The position numbers and the translations under genes are program-made. Positions 30,419-42,415 of a DNA stretch of 64,000 bases are shown in pieces. A model generated the notes under the pieces. It had not been told where the DNA came from, did not search any database, and saw nothing but the letters and a program-made list of their open reading frames with translations. Position 1 is the first letter of the stretch, and each line of letters opens with the position of its first letter. The stretch comes from Oxytricha trifallax (taxonomy: Eukaryota > Ciliophora > Spirotrichea > Sporadotrichida > Oxytrichidae): contig ARYC01000552.1 of NCBI GenBank assembly GCA_000711775.1, positions 1 through 64,000 on the forward strand, read 5' to 3'.

Positions 30419-33400
30419 ATGATGTCATCTTAGTAAGGTAGTGTTATTTGAAATTTATATTCTTTCAATTTAATTGTACCTATATATTAATGGAAATTTA
30501 TCAATAATCTTTTAGGAAGCTATCCTGGATGTTCAACTCCAGTGGAAATGATTTAAAATACAAACTATCAAAGCACCTCGAGAAATTAAGTTTAAAATTA
30601 ACTGTTATCACATGAAAAAAATGTTTACAATCAGGCCACACCAGCTGGAGGAGGTGCATCTCATTCGAAAATAATTTATTCACCTCAAAGTTAATAAGAA
30701 GCGCAGGAATTTGATAAAGAAAATGAAGAAGAGATGAAAGCTAAAATTGAGAAGGCCTTTGCATATAATTATAAAAGCTAGTAGAGCGGAAAGGGAGGAA
30801 ATTCAAGCAACATTAAAAAAGTTGAAAATTCTTAAATAAGCAAAATACCGAAATAGAGCGATAAATCAAGGGCTAAATATATTTTACAATAGAACGATAT
30901 TAAGAAAACTTTGAATTCTTAAAAGAGTAGCAATCGTTAAAATAGTAAAGATTCTGCAGTCTCTACTTAAATTTCAAGCAATTTAATTCATAAGGTGCAA
31001 TCAAGAATGAACCAGTAATAAAATCATTTTAACTAAACAGTAAATTTGAAGGCTGCCTAAGGCTCGTCTTAAAACCCCAAATGACCAAACTTGTTTGATC
31101 ATAAATTGAGCATTTCTTGTTAAGCTAGGAAATCATAAATTCCATAATCTTAAAATGCAATACCTCAAAAGAATGTAAATAATGATTATTCTTAAAATGG
31201 CTTAAATTCATGCAGAAACAATTCCAAGTCAAGTGTATAAACTAAGAATTTTCAAACTAGAAATAACAGCATTCAAAATAACTCAAATTCAACATTATAA
31301 AACCCCATAGATCAATTAAGAAACGAAGATTGGGGAAAAGAACCATTAAGTTAAAAATTAATTATTATTGGCTGACATTAAATATAATTAAGCTAAAATC
31401 AAATTTACACACCCTGATTGGTTTATTTTATAAGGACAATTAATCGAGCCAATAGTTTTAATAATTAGCCCAAACATTATAATTATACGCCTATTATAAT
31501 TAATTTTTAATTTAATTGTTCTTTTCCCCAATCTTCGTGTCTTAATTGATCTATTGGGTTTTAAGTAAAGAAAATTCCCCAAGTTATTTAATAGTAGCAG
31601 TACTCATCTAACATAAATAATGTATAAACTTAGAATTAATCACAAGTCTCACTAGGATCATCCACTAATCCAAATGAAAGCTTAAAATAAAAGTTATCAA
31701 CTTCTTTAAGTTCAAGAATTTCATTAGTAGAGACTGTAAGTAACAAAGAAAATGAGCAGATTAATAAAAGTTCAAGTTTCATTGCAGAAAATAGCTTAAG
31801 AAGATTGGATAAGTTTAAATCTATATTTTGTGGTACTAATAAAGGCATAAGCTTTTTATAGCAGTAAACCTTAATATAAAGTAGAAAATCGAATGCTAGG
31901 TAAATTTAAAAGTCGCCTGATAGCAATAAAATAATTGGACTATTGTCACCAGAGTAAGAAAAATCCACTCATTAAATTGGAGATTTAAATAACAGAAGGT
32001 ATTTGTAAGATAAGCATAAAAGAATGATAGATTATTATTCTAATTAAAGCTCAAAAGCTTAGCAATCAAGCTAAATTTAATTAAGGAAAAATAATGGATA
32101 AAGCGATATTGATTCATTCGAAGGTTTTTAATCGCCTAATCCTCATGGCTTAAAGTTGAAATCAAATGAAAAATTAATGAAAAGTAAGTCACCAAACCAA
32201 CTTTAAGTTGGGTTGCTGATTCCATCCAGTTAGACTAGTTTAAATAACTCACGATATTAAAATTCTCAAAAGTAATTATCATTAGCAGATTCAGAGCTCA
32301 GAAACTAAAAATCTATCAAGTAATCTAAACCACCAAAACCTCAATAATAATTTGATACAATCCTGACTCATCGAAGAGATTAGACTATTTTCAGCCTGGA
32401 AACATAGTCAATACTCTCTGATAACATAAATTACAATAATACTACTCAGATGTCTGGTTCTGTAAGTTTAAGATCAATAACTTAACCACAACCGTTTAAT
32501 CTGTCAAGGTCAAACTCAAGACGAAATAAAGATGTTTTAGTTAAAGAGAAAATAGAAAAAGAATAGAAAGAGCTGGATGACATAGAATAGCGTGCTAAGA
32601 ATTTTTAGAAGTAGCTTAAAAACAAAGAAATACCTATGTCTTTGATTAAATTGTAAATTTACCATTCTCTAATATTCAAATATGTTATATTTTTAAGTCT
32701 AATTACATACCGGACATGTAAGCCTATCGGTCAACAAAAAATCTGACAAGTTTTAAGGATTTCAATTTTAATTCTACAACCTCTATGCAAGGGTCTAGTT
32801 CAATACTTTCCCTATCTAACGCTAATTATAACAGCAGTGCTTAAAGATCAAGAGACCCTAGTAGTGAAGGAGTGGCTCATAAAACTAATAACACTACAAA
32901 ATACTCAGGTGGTTTAAGGAAAAATGTTATAGAACTATATGCTCAAGAAAATTCATTGAGACTGCCTTAAACTTAGGGACTCAAAGCTAAAGTTAACAGA
33001 AATACTTAACAGTATAAATCTTAAGTGCAGACAGCCAATTACTCATCGGTAAAGTCTCATGATAAAAATGATTTCATTAAAATTGATGGAGATACCTCGG
33101 TGTTTTCGCAATAGTAATGCTCTTTTTATAATATTGAGCAATGCTTCTTAAAATTAAGTAAATTAATGCTCCTTTTTTATATAAATTTAGTATAATGCTT
33201 CAGCAACATAATTAACTCAGAAGACCTGTTAAGAGAATCTTCATTCATTTAACAAGTTATTGATGAAGTAGAGTAAGAGGAGGTAGATCCTTTAGCACAA
33301 TCTCAAGCCCACTAAATTAAATGGACATAATTTATATTAGGGGTGAGCTGTATTTGTAGTAATTCATTTACTTTTTCTTCATGTTGTTATATTTAAGCTA

Positions 33401-33491
33401 ATGCAATATAACTATATCGAGTTAAATGGGCAATAAGAGAACAAGAAATTATGATAAGTCATAGAGATATGCTTGAAATTGAGGATCTATG
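30419..33491 (+). CDS. Ser/Gln/Asn-rich, probably disordered protein of unknown function
   Basis: Starts MMSSQQ at 30419 and continues after a short insert with pointer AGG as GSYPGCSTPVEMIQ (30517). The frame then stays open, apart from a TGA at 31082-31084, through the MITE-interrupted site to about 32650. Further segments start at about 32710, 33193 and 33422. Composition is dominated by S, Q, N and K. A charged segment near 32530-32640 (EKEQKELDDIEQRAKNFQKQ) loosely resembles FAM161/TPX2-type repeats, but this is weak. The C-terminus is ISHRDMLEIEDL, then TGA. Function not recognised. Confidence 0.75.
31300..31561. mobile_element. MITE copy B inserted in a coding segment
   Basis: 262 bp with long inverted repeats (AAACCCCATAGATCAATTAAG at one end, its complement at the other) and TA on both sides (31298-31299, 31562-31563). 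Removing it with one TA restores the frame (NSTLQVKKIPQVIQ), so it behaves as a TA-bounded IES. Same family as 17501 and 47654. Confidence 0.88.
33115..33192. other. IES, pointer TAATGCT
   Basis: 78-bp insert between 7-bp repeats (33115, 33193). Joining reads VFSQQCFSNIINSED. Confidence 0.8.
33317..33421. other. IES, pointer TTAAATGG
   Basis: 105-bp insert between 8-bp repeats (33317, 33422). Joining reads AHQIKWAIREQEIM. Confidence 0.85.
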
Positions 33492-33659
33492 ACACATCAT
33501 CAGTAACTAAATAAAAACAAATTTAATTCGTAATTCTTTGTTGTTTTTCTTTAATATCTTATTTTTAATTGGATTAATACTTCGACAATCGCAGAAATAA
33601 AAAATTAAATCATTTTCTAATATAAAACCCCATAAAACTTCAATCAGCATATTTTATTT

Positions 33660-36340
33660 ATTGCAAGTTGAGTGAAAAACAAGCCGATACCATATAAAAA
33701 TAGTCTTCTACAACCACTGCTAATAACCAAATAAAAACTTAGAATAGTTTCTTTGATAAGAGGCAAAGTTCAAATCTGAGGTAAACTTTGAACAATACTA
33801 ATAAAGACCAACAAAATATTAATAAATCTGCCACTACTGTCAAATCTAATACTTAGAGGTAGAGTATCAGGTCAAATATTCAAAAAATATAATACTATTG
33901 CGTACGTTTTTTATTAGAATAATAAATTCATAAAACCTCGATTTATATCATTTTTTAAAATATAAGACAGCCATAATAAAGTCAAAGGCCAAATTAATAA
34001 TAAAGAAATGGCCCCGTAAATAATAATTAAATTAGAAATTTAAGCAAGGAATAAACACTGAATCAGTAAATAGTAAATGCTCAAGTCGACGGGCTTCAGT
34101 AAAATGATTGAATATATGTAAATATATTATTATTTACATTTAGAAATATATTAATGATGCATCTGACAATGCCGAAGTTCATAATGTATTAATAAATCAA
34201 GCGAGTAAAATGCTCTATGACCCACCTCCTCTTCATGAATCTATTGATACAGCCACTTTAAACTATAATGGCTTGATGCTTTGATTTCCCATTATTTGTT
34301 TTATATAATAAAAGGTATAATGATCAGTATAATTGTATTTTATTTTATAAATTTTAATTGAAAATTTTTGATGCTTGAAGATACTTAATCATCTGAAGTT
34401 TAAATGACAGTTTAATCCCCAGCCACAGACATATTAATAAAACTCTCTCAAAATAAAAGCACTCTCAAATATAAAGAATACTGTAAAGCACTGATTGATG
34501 ACTTTAATTCTAGTTATTACAAAAGTAGCTACAAAAACAACAGTCATATGTAGCCTGATCTAATTAATTCTATGTAGAATTAAAAGGTATCAAGTGAAGG
34601 GTAAGGTATTAACAATAGAACTGCTGCAAAGAGGGGTCAAGGGAATTATTAGAAATATATGAGGTAATAGTAACACGGTTAACAATAGAATTATTCAAAT
34701 AATGGGCAGAGTAATAATGCAGTAGCATTAAGAAGTGAGATTAAAATTGCATTTTTTAATTTTGTTATATAGATTTAACGAATTCTTTATAATTATCAAT
34801 TACATTAATTGAGATGGCAACAAATATGAACTCAAATCAATACAACAAAAGCCTCGCAAACAACAATCAATAAATGATTTAACAACCTACCAATTCTTAA
34901 ATATTCAATCAACCCCAAAACCCCTAATCCCTGCTGCAACAGCAGCAATAATATTAAAATAACTTTGGCCTTGGTGGTAATTAGTACATTAAGAAGTTGA
35001 AGACCACGATTCAAAGCCAAAATAACAGGCAATCTCAACACTTTAACAACAATGGTATCAATTAATAGCAGTTTCATGGAAAAAGTAATAGAGATGGAGT
35101 TCAGAGAAGTGGGTTGACTGGCTATCCAATTGGTGAAATTATTAGTCCAGCTTCATCAAATCAAAATGGTTATATATAATCTAAGAGCAGCAGTATACAA
35201 AAATGATTAACTTATTACAAATGACAGATCAATTTTAATCAGATCATTGATTTTGAGATTAGCCTCAATTTAAAAATTTTCCTTTGCTTATTTAGTGAGT
35301 AACAATCCATTTTAGTAGTCATTAATTCGCAGCAAAGAAGATCTAGCAATATATAACATGGGTTTAAATCAGCAACGAATTCTACTAAGAAGTGATTCAC
35401 TCCAAAACTATCAAAGAGATCAATACTAAAACAACAGCAGCAACAATTATCAACATATAGTAGGTGTTTCAACAGTTGATATGGCTCCAATTAATTTATC
35501 TGCGGGAATTATTGATTTCAAGGTTTAATACCGCAAACATCATGGGAATAAGAGATTCAACACTAATTCATTTTTGATAATTTTACAGTATGATATCAAT
35601 ATCTCTCCTTATCATTTCTTTCAGTGAACTAAAATTTTCTTTAAAATATGTAATTCAAACATCTCAGCTCTAGCAAGCAGCTACGCAAAAAGTGCCTTAA
35701 AACATCAATAAATCCCAAGTAGTATAACAATATAGAATACTTAAAACCAAGGTAATAATTATAAGAATCAGACAAGCCCTAAAATTCAATTGCAATTCGT
35801 TAATGCAAATATTGATAATGATAATCTTAACTATAATTACTTAACTCATAAACTTATATTATACATTTTATTATTATTATCTAATACAAATAGAAACATA
35901 TTATTTTGCATTTATCTCAAAATATATGCTTTTAATGTATTTATTAGCAATTTTAAAATTATTTATTGAATAAAGTTTACTGTTAATAACATAGCATATA
36001 ATCCCACAAAGTAATCACAATCGCAATTTAAAAACAAAAGAGAACAGAAAAACAGCAGAATAATATCTATAGAACAGCAATATTAAGATAATATTGGGTC
36101 AGTAATTTTAGATAATTTTTATATAACTTATTTATTCAGTTTAATTTAATTGCTTTAAGGTAAATACTAGATTTATATATAAAATGTTCAAATTCAAACT
36201 AATATAAATATTTTTATGTGTTAAAATATATTAAAACCTCTCGATTAGATAGCAAAAACCTCGATAGATTGAAATAATTTGAATAAAAACTGCTATCAAA
36301 GAGCAGTGGAGGTACAGCAGGAGGCAGTGTTTTAAAGTGA
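33660..36340 (+). CDS. Gln/Asn-rich protein of unknown function, many segments
   Basis: Coding is clear from about 33664 (KLSEKQADTIQKQ). Later segments include INDASDNAEVHNVL (34150), EDTQSSEVQMTVQSPATDIL (34377), MATNMNSNQYNKSLANNN (34814), DSLQNYQRDQYQNNSSNNYQ (35390), VGVSTVDMAPINLSAGIIDF (35462) and the C-terminus SSGGTAGGSVLK with TGA at 36338. Pointers TTGATGCTT and TGAGAT join neighbouring segments in frame. A GTACGT...TAAG intron-like break lies at about 33901-33965. The N-terminus is not located; it could begin in the spacer after 33492. No domain is recognised. Confidence 0.7.
34273..34367. other. IES, pointer TTGATGCTT
   Basis: 95-bp insert between 9-bp repeats (34273, 34368). 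Joining reads YNGLMLEDTQSSEV. Confidence 0.85.
34737..34809. other. IES, pointer TGAGAT
   Basis: 73-bp insert between 6-bp repeats (34737, 34810). Joining reads VALRSEMATNMNSN. Confidence 0.8.
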
Positions 36341-36575
36341 AATTATACATGAATTACATATAAACTTCTATTAATAATAAATAGTATAGAATGATTTTTA
36401 AATGATAACATTAGTGATTGAATTTCGAAACGTATTTTATAAAAAGTTATTAATTTATTATTTTCTAAATTTTTATATCACTTTTTATATAAATTCAACT
36501 TTGTATGGCTACATTTAATCATGACTAATAAATTAATATTAACTTTATTAGTAATTATTGTAATAAATATTGAGG

Positions 36576-37301
36576 ATGTCTGATTTTGAAATATTCAAAT
36601 AATCATCTAAAACCTAATAATAGATGCGAAGCAAATACTCTAGATAAAAAAGTAGCAAATTCACTGATTTAGTCAGAAATGTGAAAAAATCTAAGTTCCT
36701 AGTCAGTGTGGCTGTATTGGCATTGATTTCAACTTAAAATTTAGTATTATCGCAGGAATAATTTGATGAACAGGATGTAATTCAATGTTTTATATCAAAA
36801 TAATCATTTATTGCAATTCCTTTCTCTCATAAGCATTTATGTGCGAATGATTTATATTATAACAACATATAATTTAATTCGGAGTAAGCTGCCGATTGAT
36901 TTATTGAATAGCGACAATTTGAATATTGACAATAATAAGTGGAGCTTGGACGAGTACAAATACCTTAGTTATAAGGAAATGCGCACTCGCATGTACCAGC
37001 TTTAAGAGAAATATCCCAATATTATGGAGATTGAAACTTCAGAGGAAATGTTTGACATTGGACATGAGGCATTCTGTGGCAATGAAGTGTAAGTATAATT
37101 CATAATAATAGTGTATAAAAAATGGAAAATATCATGCAAAAGAAGCAAATTAACCAGGAAAATGGATTAACAATGGAATTTTGCAATAAATTTAGTTCTT
37201 TTTATTTAAATCACTAATGACAATTTCTTATTGTATAATATAGATGCTAATTAGATATCGTCACATTGACAGATTTCCAAGTTTAAAAGATATTTCATTG
37301 A
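36576..37301 (+). CDS. N-terminal part of an M14-like zinc carboxypeptidase; catalytic part absent here
   Basis: Starts MSDFEIFKQSSK, with a hydrophobic segment (FLVSVAVLALI, about residues 45-55) that may anchor it or act as a signal. An IES with pointer TAATTC is followed by KWSLDEYKYLSYKEMRTRMY, QEKYPNIMEIETSEEMFDI and CGNEV. A GTAAGT...ATAG intron then leads to CQLDIVTLTDFQ. This order matches the region just before the catalytic domain in ciliate M14 carboxypeptidases. The frame then ends (TGA 37299) before any HxxE zinc motif, and the next gene lies on the other strand. The remainder must be elsewhere (scrambled) or lost. Confidence 0.6.
36778..36874. other. IES, pointer TAATTC
   Basis: 97-bp insert between TAATTC at 36778 and 36875. 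Joining reads EQDVIRSKLPIDLL. Confidence 0.8.
37089..37243 (+). other. Spliceosomal intron in the carboxypeptidase-like gene
   Basis: 155 nt, GTAAGT...TATAG. Splicing reads GNEVCQLDIVTLTD. Confidence 0.7.
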
Positions 37302-37360
37302 GAAAATTTAAATAATTTTAAGTAAATATTCAGTTTAAAATTATCAAACATAAAATAATA

Positions 37361-39598
37361 TCAATCTGTCATCATATCGTCGATGTTATAGACACCTTAT
37401 TTTCTAGTTTTTTCCTTATCTTTTTCATTGTATCTCTCATAGACTCTCTTTAAAATCTCATTGAACATATATTAATCTTCATACCAGTCGATTGGGTGAA
37501 CCTATTTCACAACAGCTTCCCATCTGGAACACAACTTATCGTCTTCTCTGCTATTATCCGAACTATTGTAGTGTTAATAGTGAGCTTTAAAACTGTACAA
37601 TAAAGTTATGGTGTTGCAAAGTAATTGAGGGTATAACTTTGAAATGGATTGGAATTTCGAGTTCTTAGTGTCGAGATAAGTTAGAAGCTTCTTAGAAATC
37701 ACATCGAAAAGTTGGGTTATAAGTACCTCGTTCAATTATGGGTTTGGAATATCTCCCATGTGTTATTTGATACTTAACAGGAATTCAATTAGAGTGTAGA
37801 GAGTTTGATAATAAGTTCCATTTAAATAAAGTTCTGGTGACTCATTGATTTATAAAAGTGTGATATCCAAATCCTGCAAAAGCTGTAATATTTTCTCGCT
37901 GATTAGTTTAACTTTTTCTTCACTCATTAAATCAATTCCTTCAGTTAAATTTTGAGGTAAAACTCGAGATACAAATTAATTTATCATTTTGAGATTTTCA
38001 TCATTTTGAAGTTAGTATTTGCACAATGTGCATTCACATTTAAAACCCCATCTATTAAATAGAATTTCTTTTCTTTACCCATAAGGCTTTGCCAACTCTG
38101 TATCATTTAAATAACTAATAGTAATTTCTTCATTCTCCTGAATATCTCGAATTGCTTTTACAAATATAACACTTGAATCTTCTCTTATATAAGTCTTACT
38201 ACAATTTGGCACGCAGGAGTGATTAATCAAATTAGCACTTTTAAATAACAAATAATTCTGTGCAGGGAGTTTATTTGATAAATCTTGTTTTGCAATATAG
38301 GGATGTTGATTTGTGATAAGAATGTTTTAACTGACGATTTGCTTGAGTTAGTCTCTACTAAGCAAAAAGAACTGTTTATCCTAGTTTTTTAGCAAGAAAT
38401 CAGTCATTTATTTGTTAAAGATTGAAAGTTCAAATTCTTAGTCTTACATCGGCCCTCCGGCTAAGTAGTTAAGCTAAAGTGTGGTTAAAACTGGATTATT
38501 TCTCTAAATCCTATCTAATTACTCAACTATTTTATCTTAAGTTGAAGTGCCAACAAACTATTAAATAATGAATGCTTGATTAACTACTATATATTCCCCT
38601 TCGTTGATTTTTTTATTTGCGAAAAGTCCTCGTTTAATGAAATTTTGATCTTAATCTCTTAATACTTTTACTGATAATTTTTCATTAATGTAGTCAGCAA
38701 CTCTTGTTTATATGTTATTAGGGTTTTCTGGGTTATAATTTTCTATAATGGTTTTAAGTCTAAATTTCCCACAATCTACATTATTGATAAATTCAGATTA
38801 CTTTTCAAAGAGTTGATTAGTTTCATTATAGAGCTAATTTTTATTATGAATATTGCAGTATTTCTTCAATTGTTTGAGAATATTTCTTGACTGTTTATAA
38901 TCTCTGAGGTAATCACTTAAAATGGAACCTAGTCTAAATTTTATTTTAATAAGAATTTCTGGGTTTAAATCAGCAGCATTTCTCTGGAATCTCAAAGCCA
39001 TTTATATGTTTCTGAAAGCTTCTTCGTTTTTCTGTAGCTTCAAAGAACACATTGCCATATTGTTATAAGTCAAGGATTTTTCGTCTCTAAATACGCAAAA
39101 TGCATCTGATTTTTAATAGATTTCATAAGCCTACTGATACTTTCTGGCATTAAACAATTACTTTGCTTCATTTCTTAGCTTTTCAAATTAAGCTTTTTGC
39201 AAATCCTCTGCAGTTTGCTAATTTTATTCACTGGCACTCGCTTAATTTACATCTTACATCTGTTCTTATTGACTGTTTTAAATGTTTTATTGCTATTACT
39301 TTCTCTATAGCCTATACTATTGATATTCCTATCTCTATTATGCCTCAAGCTCAATTTGCTTAATTTCTTCGAGAATATTATTTTATTATGAAACTTGGCT
39401 GTTCGGTTCCTCGAAATCCTCAGAGTCTGAGCTACTACTGCTGCTACTGCTCTCATTTTATTCCAATTAATTTTGATGACTTTAATCATTTTTGAATTAG
39501 TCATTGGGAGGGGATCTTAGGGCATCATTTAAGTCATTTTAGTGAAATTAGGTCGATTGATTAATGATTTATTAATCTCCAATTTGATCAATTTCCAT
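37361..39598 (-). CDS. TPR/SET-domain protein (SMYD-like lysine methyltransferase)
   Basis: A single frame of 746 codons with no IES or intron, ATG 39596-39598 to TGA 37361-37363. The N-terminal about 130 residues are Q/S-rich and acidic. A TPR-like helical region follows (KQLFNARKYQQAYEIYQKSD, SLTYNNMAMCSLKLQKNEEA). The SET domain begins KRGLFANKKINEGEYI and has the hallmark INHSCVPNCSK and the tyrosine motif EEITISYLND, then a cysteine cluster (CECTLC) like the post-SET zinc site. The C-terminal third is helical. Family members methylate lysines on histones or other proteins. It is likely catalytic, since NHSC and the Tyr motif are intact. Confidence 0.88.
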
Positions 39599-40079
39599 TA
39601 TATTAGAATTAAAATAGTTTTAAAATATTTATAAAATAAAATTAATAAGATAAGCTTATAAGATGATTATCAGTTTATCAATGAATTAAATATTTAAATT
39701 AACTAAATTATTCCATCAGAGTTCATTTATCAATTTAAATTAAATCACTGAAACTCAAATTTATCATTAAATTGCATAAAATATGAAATATCTAGATAAA
39801 ATGATAAATTAATATTTTTTTAAAAAAAAGTTAATATTAAAAGTAAAATGATAAGAGAAATTCCATAACATCCAAAAGGTAAAACATTAAGTTTGACTTT
39901 ATCATGATAACTATTCATTTTTATGTTTTTAAATCAACAAAATTAATTCATAGTTCTATTAATCAATCATACAATCATTTTGCCAATTAATTTATAAGGG
40001 AAATTATGACTTAAAAGCATTATTTATACTTCCCATTAGTTTTTCATTATAATAACTTCAAAAATAAAATCATAACTTA
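39599..40079. other. AT-rich intergenic spacer
   Basis: Lies between divergently transcribed genes. No motif was recognised beyond poly(A/T) tracts. Confidence 0.5.
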
Positions 40080-42306
40080 TCTAATTGAATTAGGTTTCAA
40101 GAATGAATGGGGTGCAGCTCTCGAGTTACAATCACAAATCTAATAAAACCTAATTTACGAAGAAAAACTAGAAAAAATGAAAAAGTAGCAGTATTTAAAG
40201 GAGCAGTTAGAATAGTAAATGCAAGAGAGTTAGGCCAGGGCGAAATAGCGAGAAGCTGAGAGATATGATCCTAATGAGAGGCAAAGAGCTCTAAATGTTG
40301 CATAGGTGAGTTTATATTTTACACAAATATCCAAATATAGGATAAGTTTTCCAAAAATAGGATAAGCTTAAACTATGTTAAGTCATATTCGCACTTTCTA
40401 TATCATTAGATTTATCGAAGATACGTCGAATAAATTAATTTCCAATATAAGTATTTTAATTCAATTTCAATAGCAATTTGAGCAAGAAAAACGATAGAGA
40501 TCTCTTGATAATAAAATCAAGATTTCTCATGATTTAAAAGAAACTATGGAGGTCAAATAATTCAGAATTGATATGGAATAAAAAATGAGAGATTTAGAGA
40601 AACAGTTAATCTCAAAATCATATTAAGATTTGGCATAGAGAGATAGAATGCAATAGGAATTGAATTTTAAATTTTATTTCAATTCTTTATAATATAAAAT
40701 TATTAATTGAAACGCTTGGAAAGAGACAAGTAGATTATGATATTAAACATTGATAATTAAAAGCAAGTTGAAATTAAAAAAGAATTAAAGTCTTCATACA
40801 AGAATTAAGATAAGTAAATACTAGAAGTAGAGAACAAATTATTAAGAGATAGAGAATTGTAAAGCAAATAAGTAAGTTAAAAATTATTGATTTTTATCAT
40901 AAAGCTATCTTCTACTCGATTTTTAATTTTATTTATTTAATAGTTCTATGTTGAAAAGAGAAGCTATTATTAAAGCTTAGTTGAGGACAGATCGAAAAGG
41001 GGAGTTGTAGATAAAAATGAACTAAAAAAGTAAGAAGCATTAGAAAACATGAGAAAATCTTATGAACTAAAGCTACAAGAATAGGACTTAGAGTAAAATA
41101 GAAAGAATGAATAACTACGTTAAAGTTTTTAATAAGCCTAATAATCTAATAGTGAGCTGATAAAATCTAAAGAATAGCAGTAGAAACTCAGAGATGAAAA
41201 CGAAAAAAACTTTGGCACAAAAATCAACTAAGACGCATAGAATTTCTTTGAATCAGAGGCATAGAGAAAAATGCGTTAGAAATAGGCTAGAGAATAGTAT
41301 GCTTTAGATTTGTTGAATTAAATGGATTATGAAAAAGTAAAGAAGCTGAAAGAAAATGAAATGAATCCAAAAGAGAAATAGTTAAATCAAAATGTATTAC
41401 AAGCCTATTAAGAAGGAACAGTCAGCACTAACTATAAAGTAATGCCTGGATTTGAAAAAAGTACCAAAGATTTCGTTCATTAAAATCATTACAGAAAGGG
41501 TCCAAGATACGTAGAGGAAAAGTATACCTAATCAGTCTTAAACTCAATTGGTAGCCCAAAATCTAAAGTAAATGATAGAGCATTTTCCAATCTTGGTCAA
41601 AGTATCATCAGTTCTTAAATTACTTAAAGAGACACTAATTTTGATTCTTACTCAACTGTTAGCCAATCTATAGACTAAAATCGACCTAAAAAACAATCAA
41701 ATTTTCATTATAGTTAAAGAGATAACCTGACTGGCAATAAATCCAATTCCATTCAATCCACTAACCAGTCTGACATTTATAAGAACACTCCAAATGGAGT
41801 TTATAGCACTATGGATTAATAACTAAACTAATATAAAGAAGATCTCAAGAAATACATGAATTAATAAACTGCTATTCCTAATCTTTAAATGTCTCTTGAA
41901 TCACCAAAGCAAATTTAGAAGGATAAAGTTGTCTAATCTTAACTCTCCTAACAGTCTTTCTAAAATGAAAATTTAAATGGTCAAAGCTTAATTAGGCCAT
42001 CTATATAGAAAGAATAGAAATATGTCATGGACTCTCATTCTATGCTTCAAATTCAAAGAGACCTTGATAAAAGAATATAGGGGTAGATGAAATCAAGTAT
42101 TTTCTCAAATAGAGGAGTAGGAGAGGGGAGAAATAATTCAAGCTTGAGAAATACTGCTGAAATGGTTGGCATCATGAATCTCAAAATTAAATTATTTATT
42201 TAATCTAGATTTGAATTAGAGATAAAGCAATTATTCAACACTTAATGGACCTTAAAGTGTCAAAGCTATTAATTATGGTCCAAGAGGCAGTAACATTTTC
42301 CTATGA
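40080..42306 (+). CDS. Coiled-coil protein of unknown function
   Basis: Coding from about 40080 (LIELGFKNEWGAALELQSQ; the start codon is not resolved) to TGA 42304-42306. It is interrupted at about 40305-40470, 40665-40710, 40870-40945 and 42190-42210. Long heptad-rich, Gln/Lys/Glu-rich stretches dominate (EKLEKMKKQQYLKEQLEQQM; LDLLNQMDYEKVKKLKEN). The region after 41400 is Ser/Asn/Gln-rich and likely disordered. The C-terminus is probably INYGPRGSNIFL. Composition resembles ciliate cytoskeletal or basal-body proteins, but no family is recognised. Confidence 0.7.
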
Positions 42307-42415
42307 TTAAAACCTTATTTTTCTAAATATTTAATTTCTTGATCACAATATATAAAATTGCATATTCCTCAATAAAAAATGATAATAATCATTAAGAAAT
42401 TTTCAAAAAATAGTT

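Noticed and set aside
31388-31848. Two minus-strand frames around the MITE
   Set aside because: One lies within the MITE inverted repeats and the other is antisense to the Q/S-rich gene.
33623-33640. AAAACCCCATAAAAC resembling a MITE left end
   Set aside because: No matching inverted end or MITE interior downstream.
34832-35490. Minus-strand hydrophobic frames (poly-Leu/Ile)
   Set aside because: Antisense of CAA/CAG/AAT-rich glutamine and asparagine codons on the plus strand.
38041-38070. AAAACCCCAT resembling a MITE end
   Set aside because: It is inside the SET coding frame (WGFKCEC on the minus strand) with no partner repeat.
39163-39504. Frames on both strands near the N-terminus of the SET gene
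   Set aside because: Shadows of the continuous 746-codon minus-strand frame.
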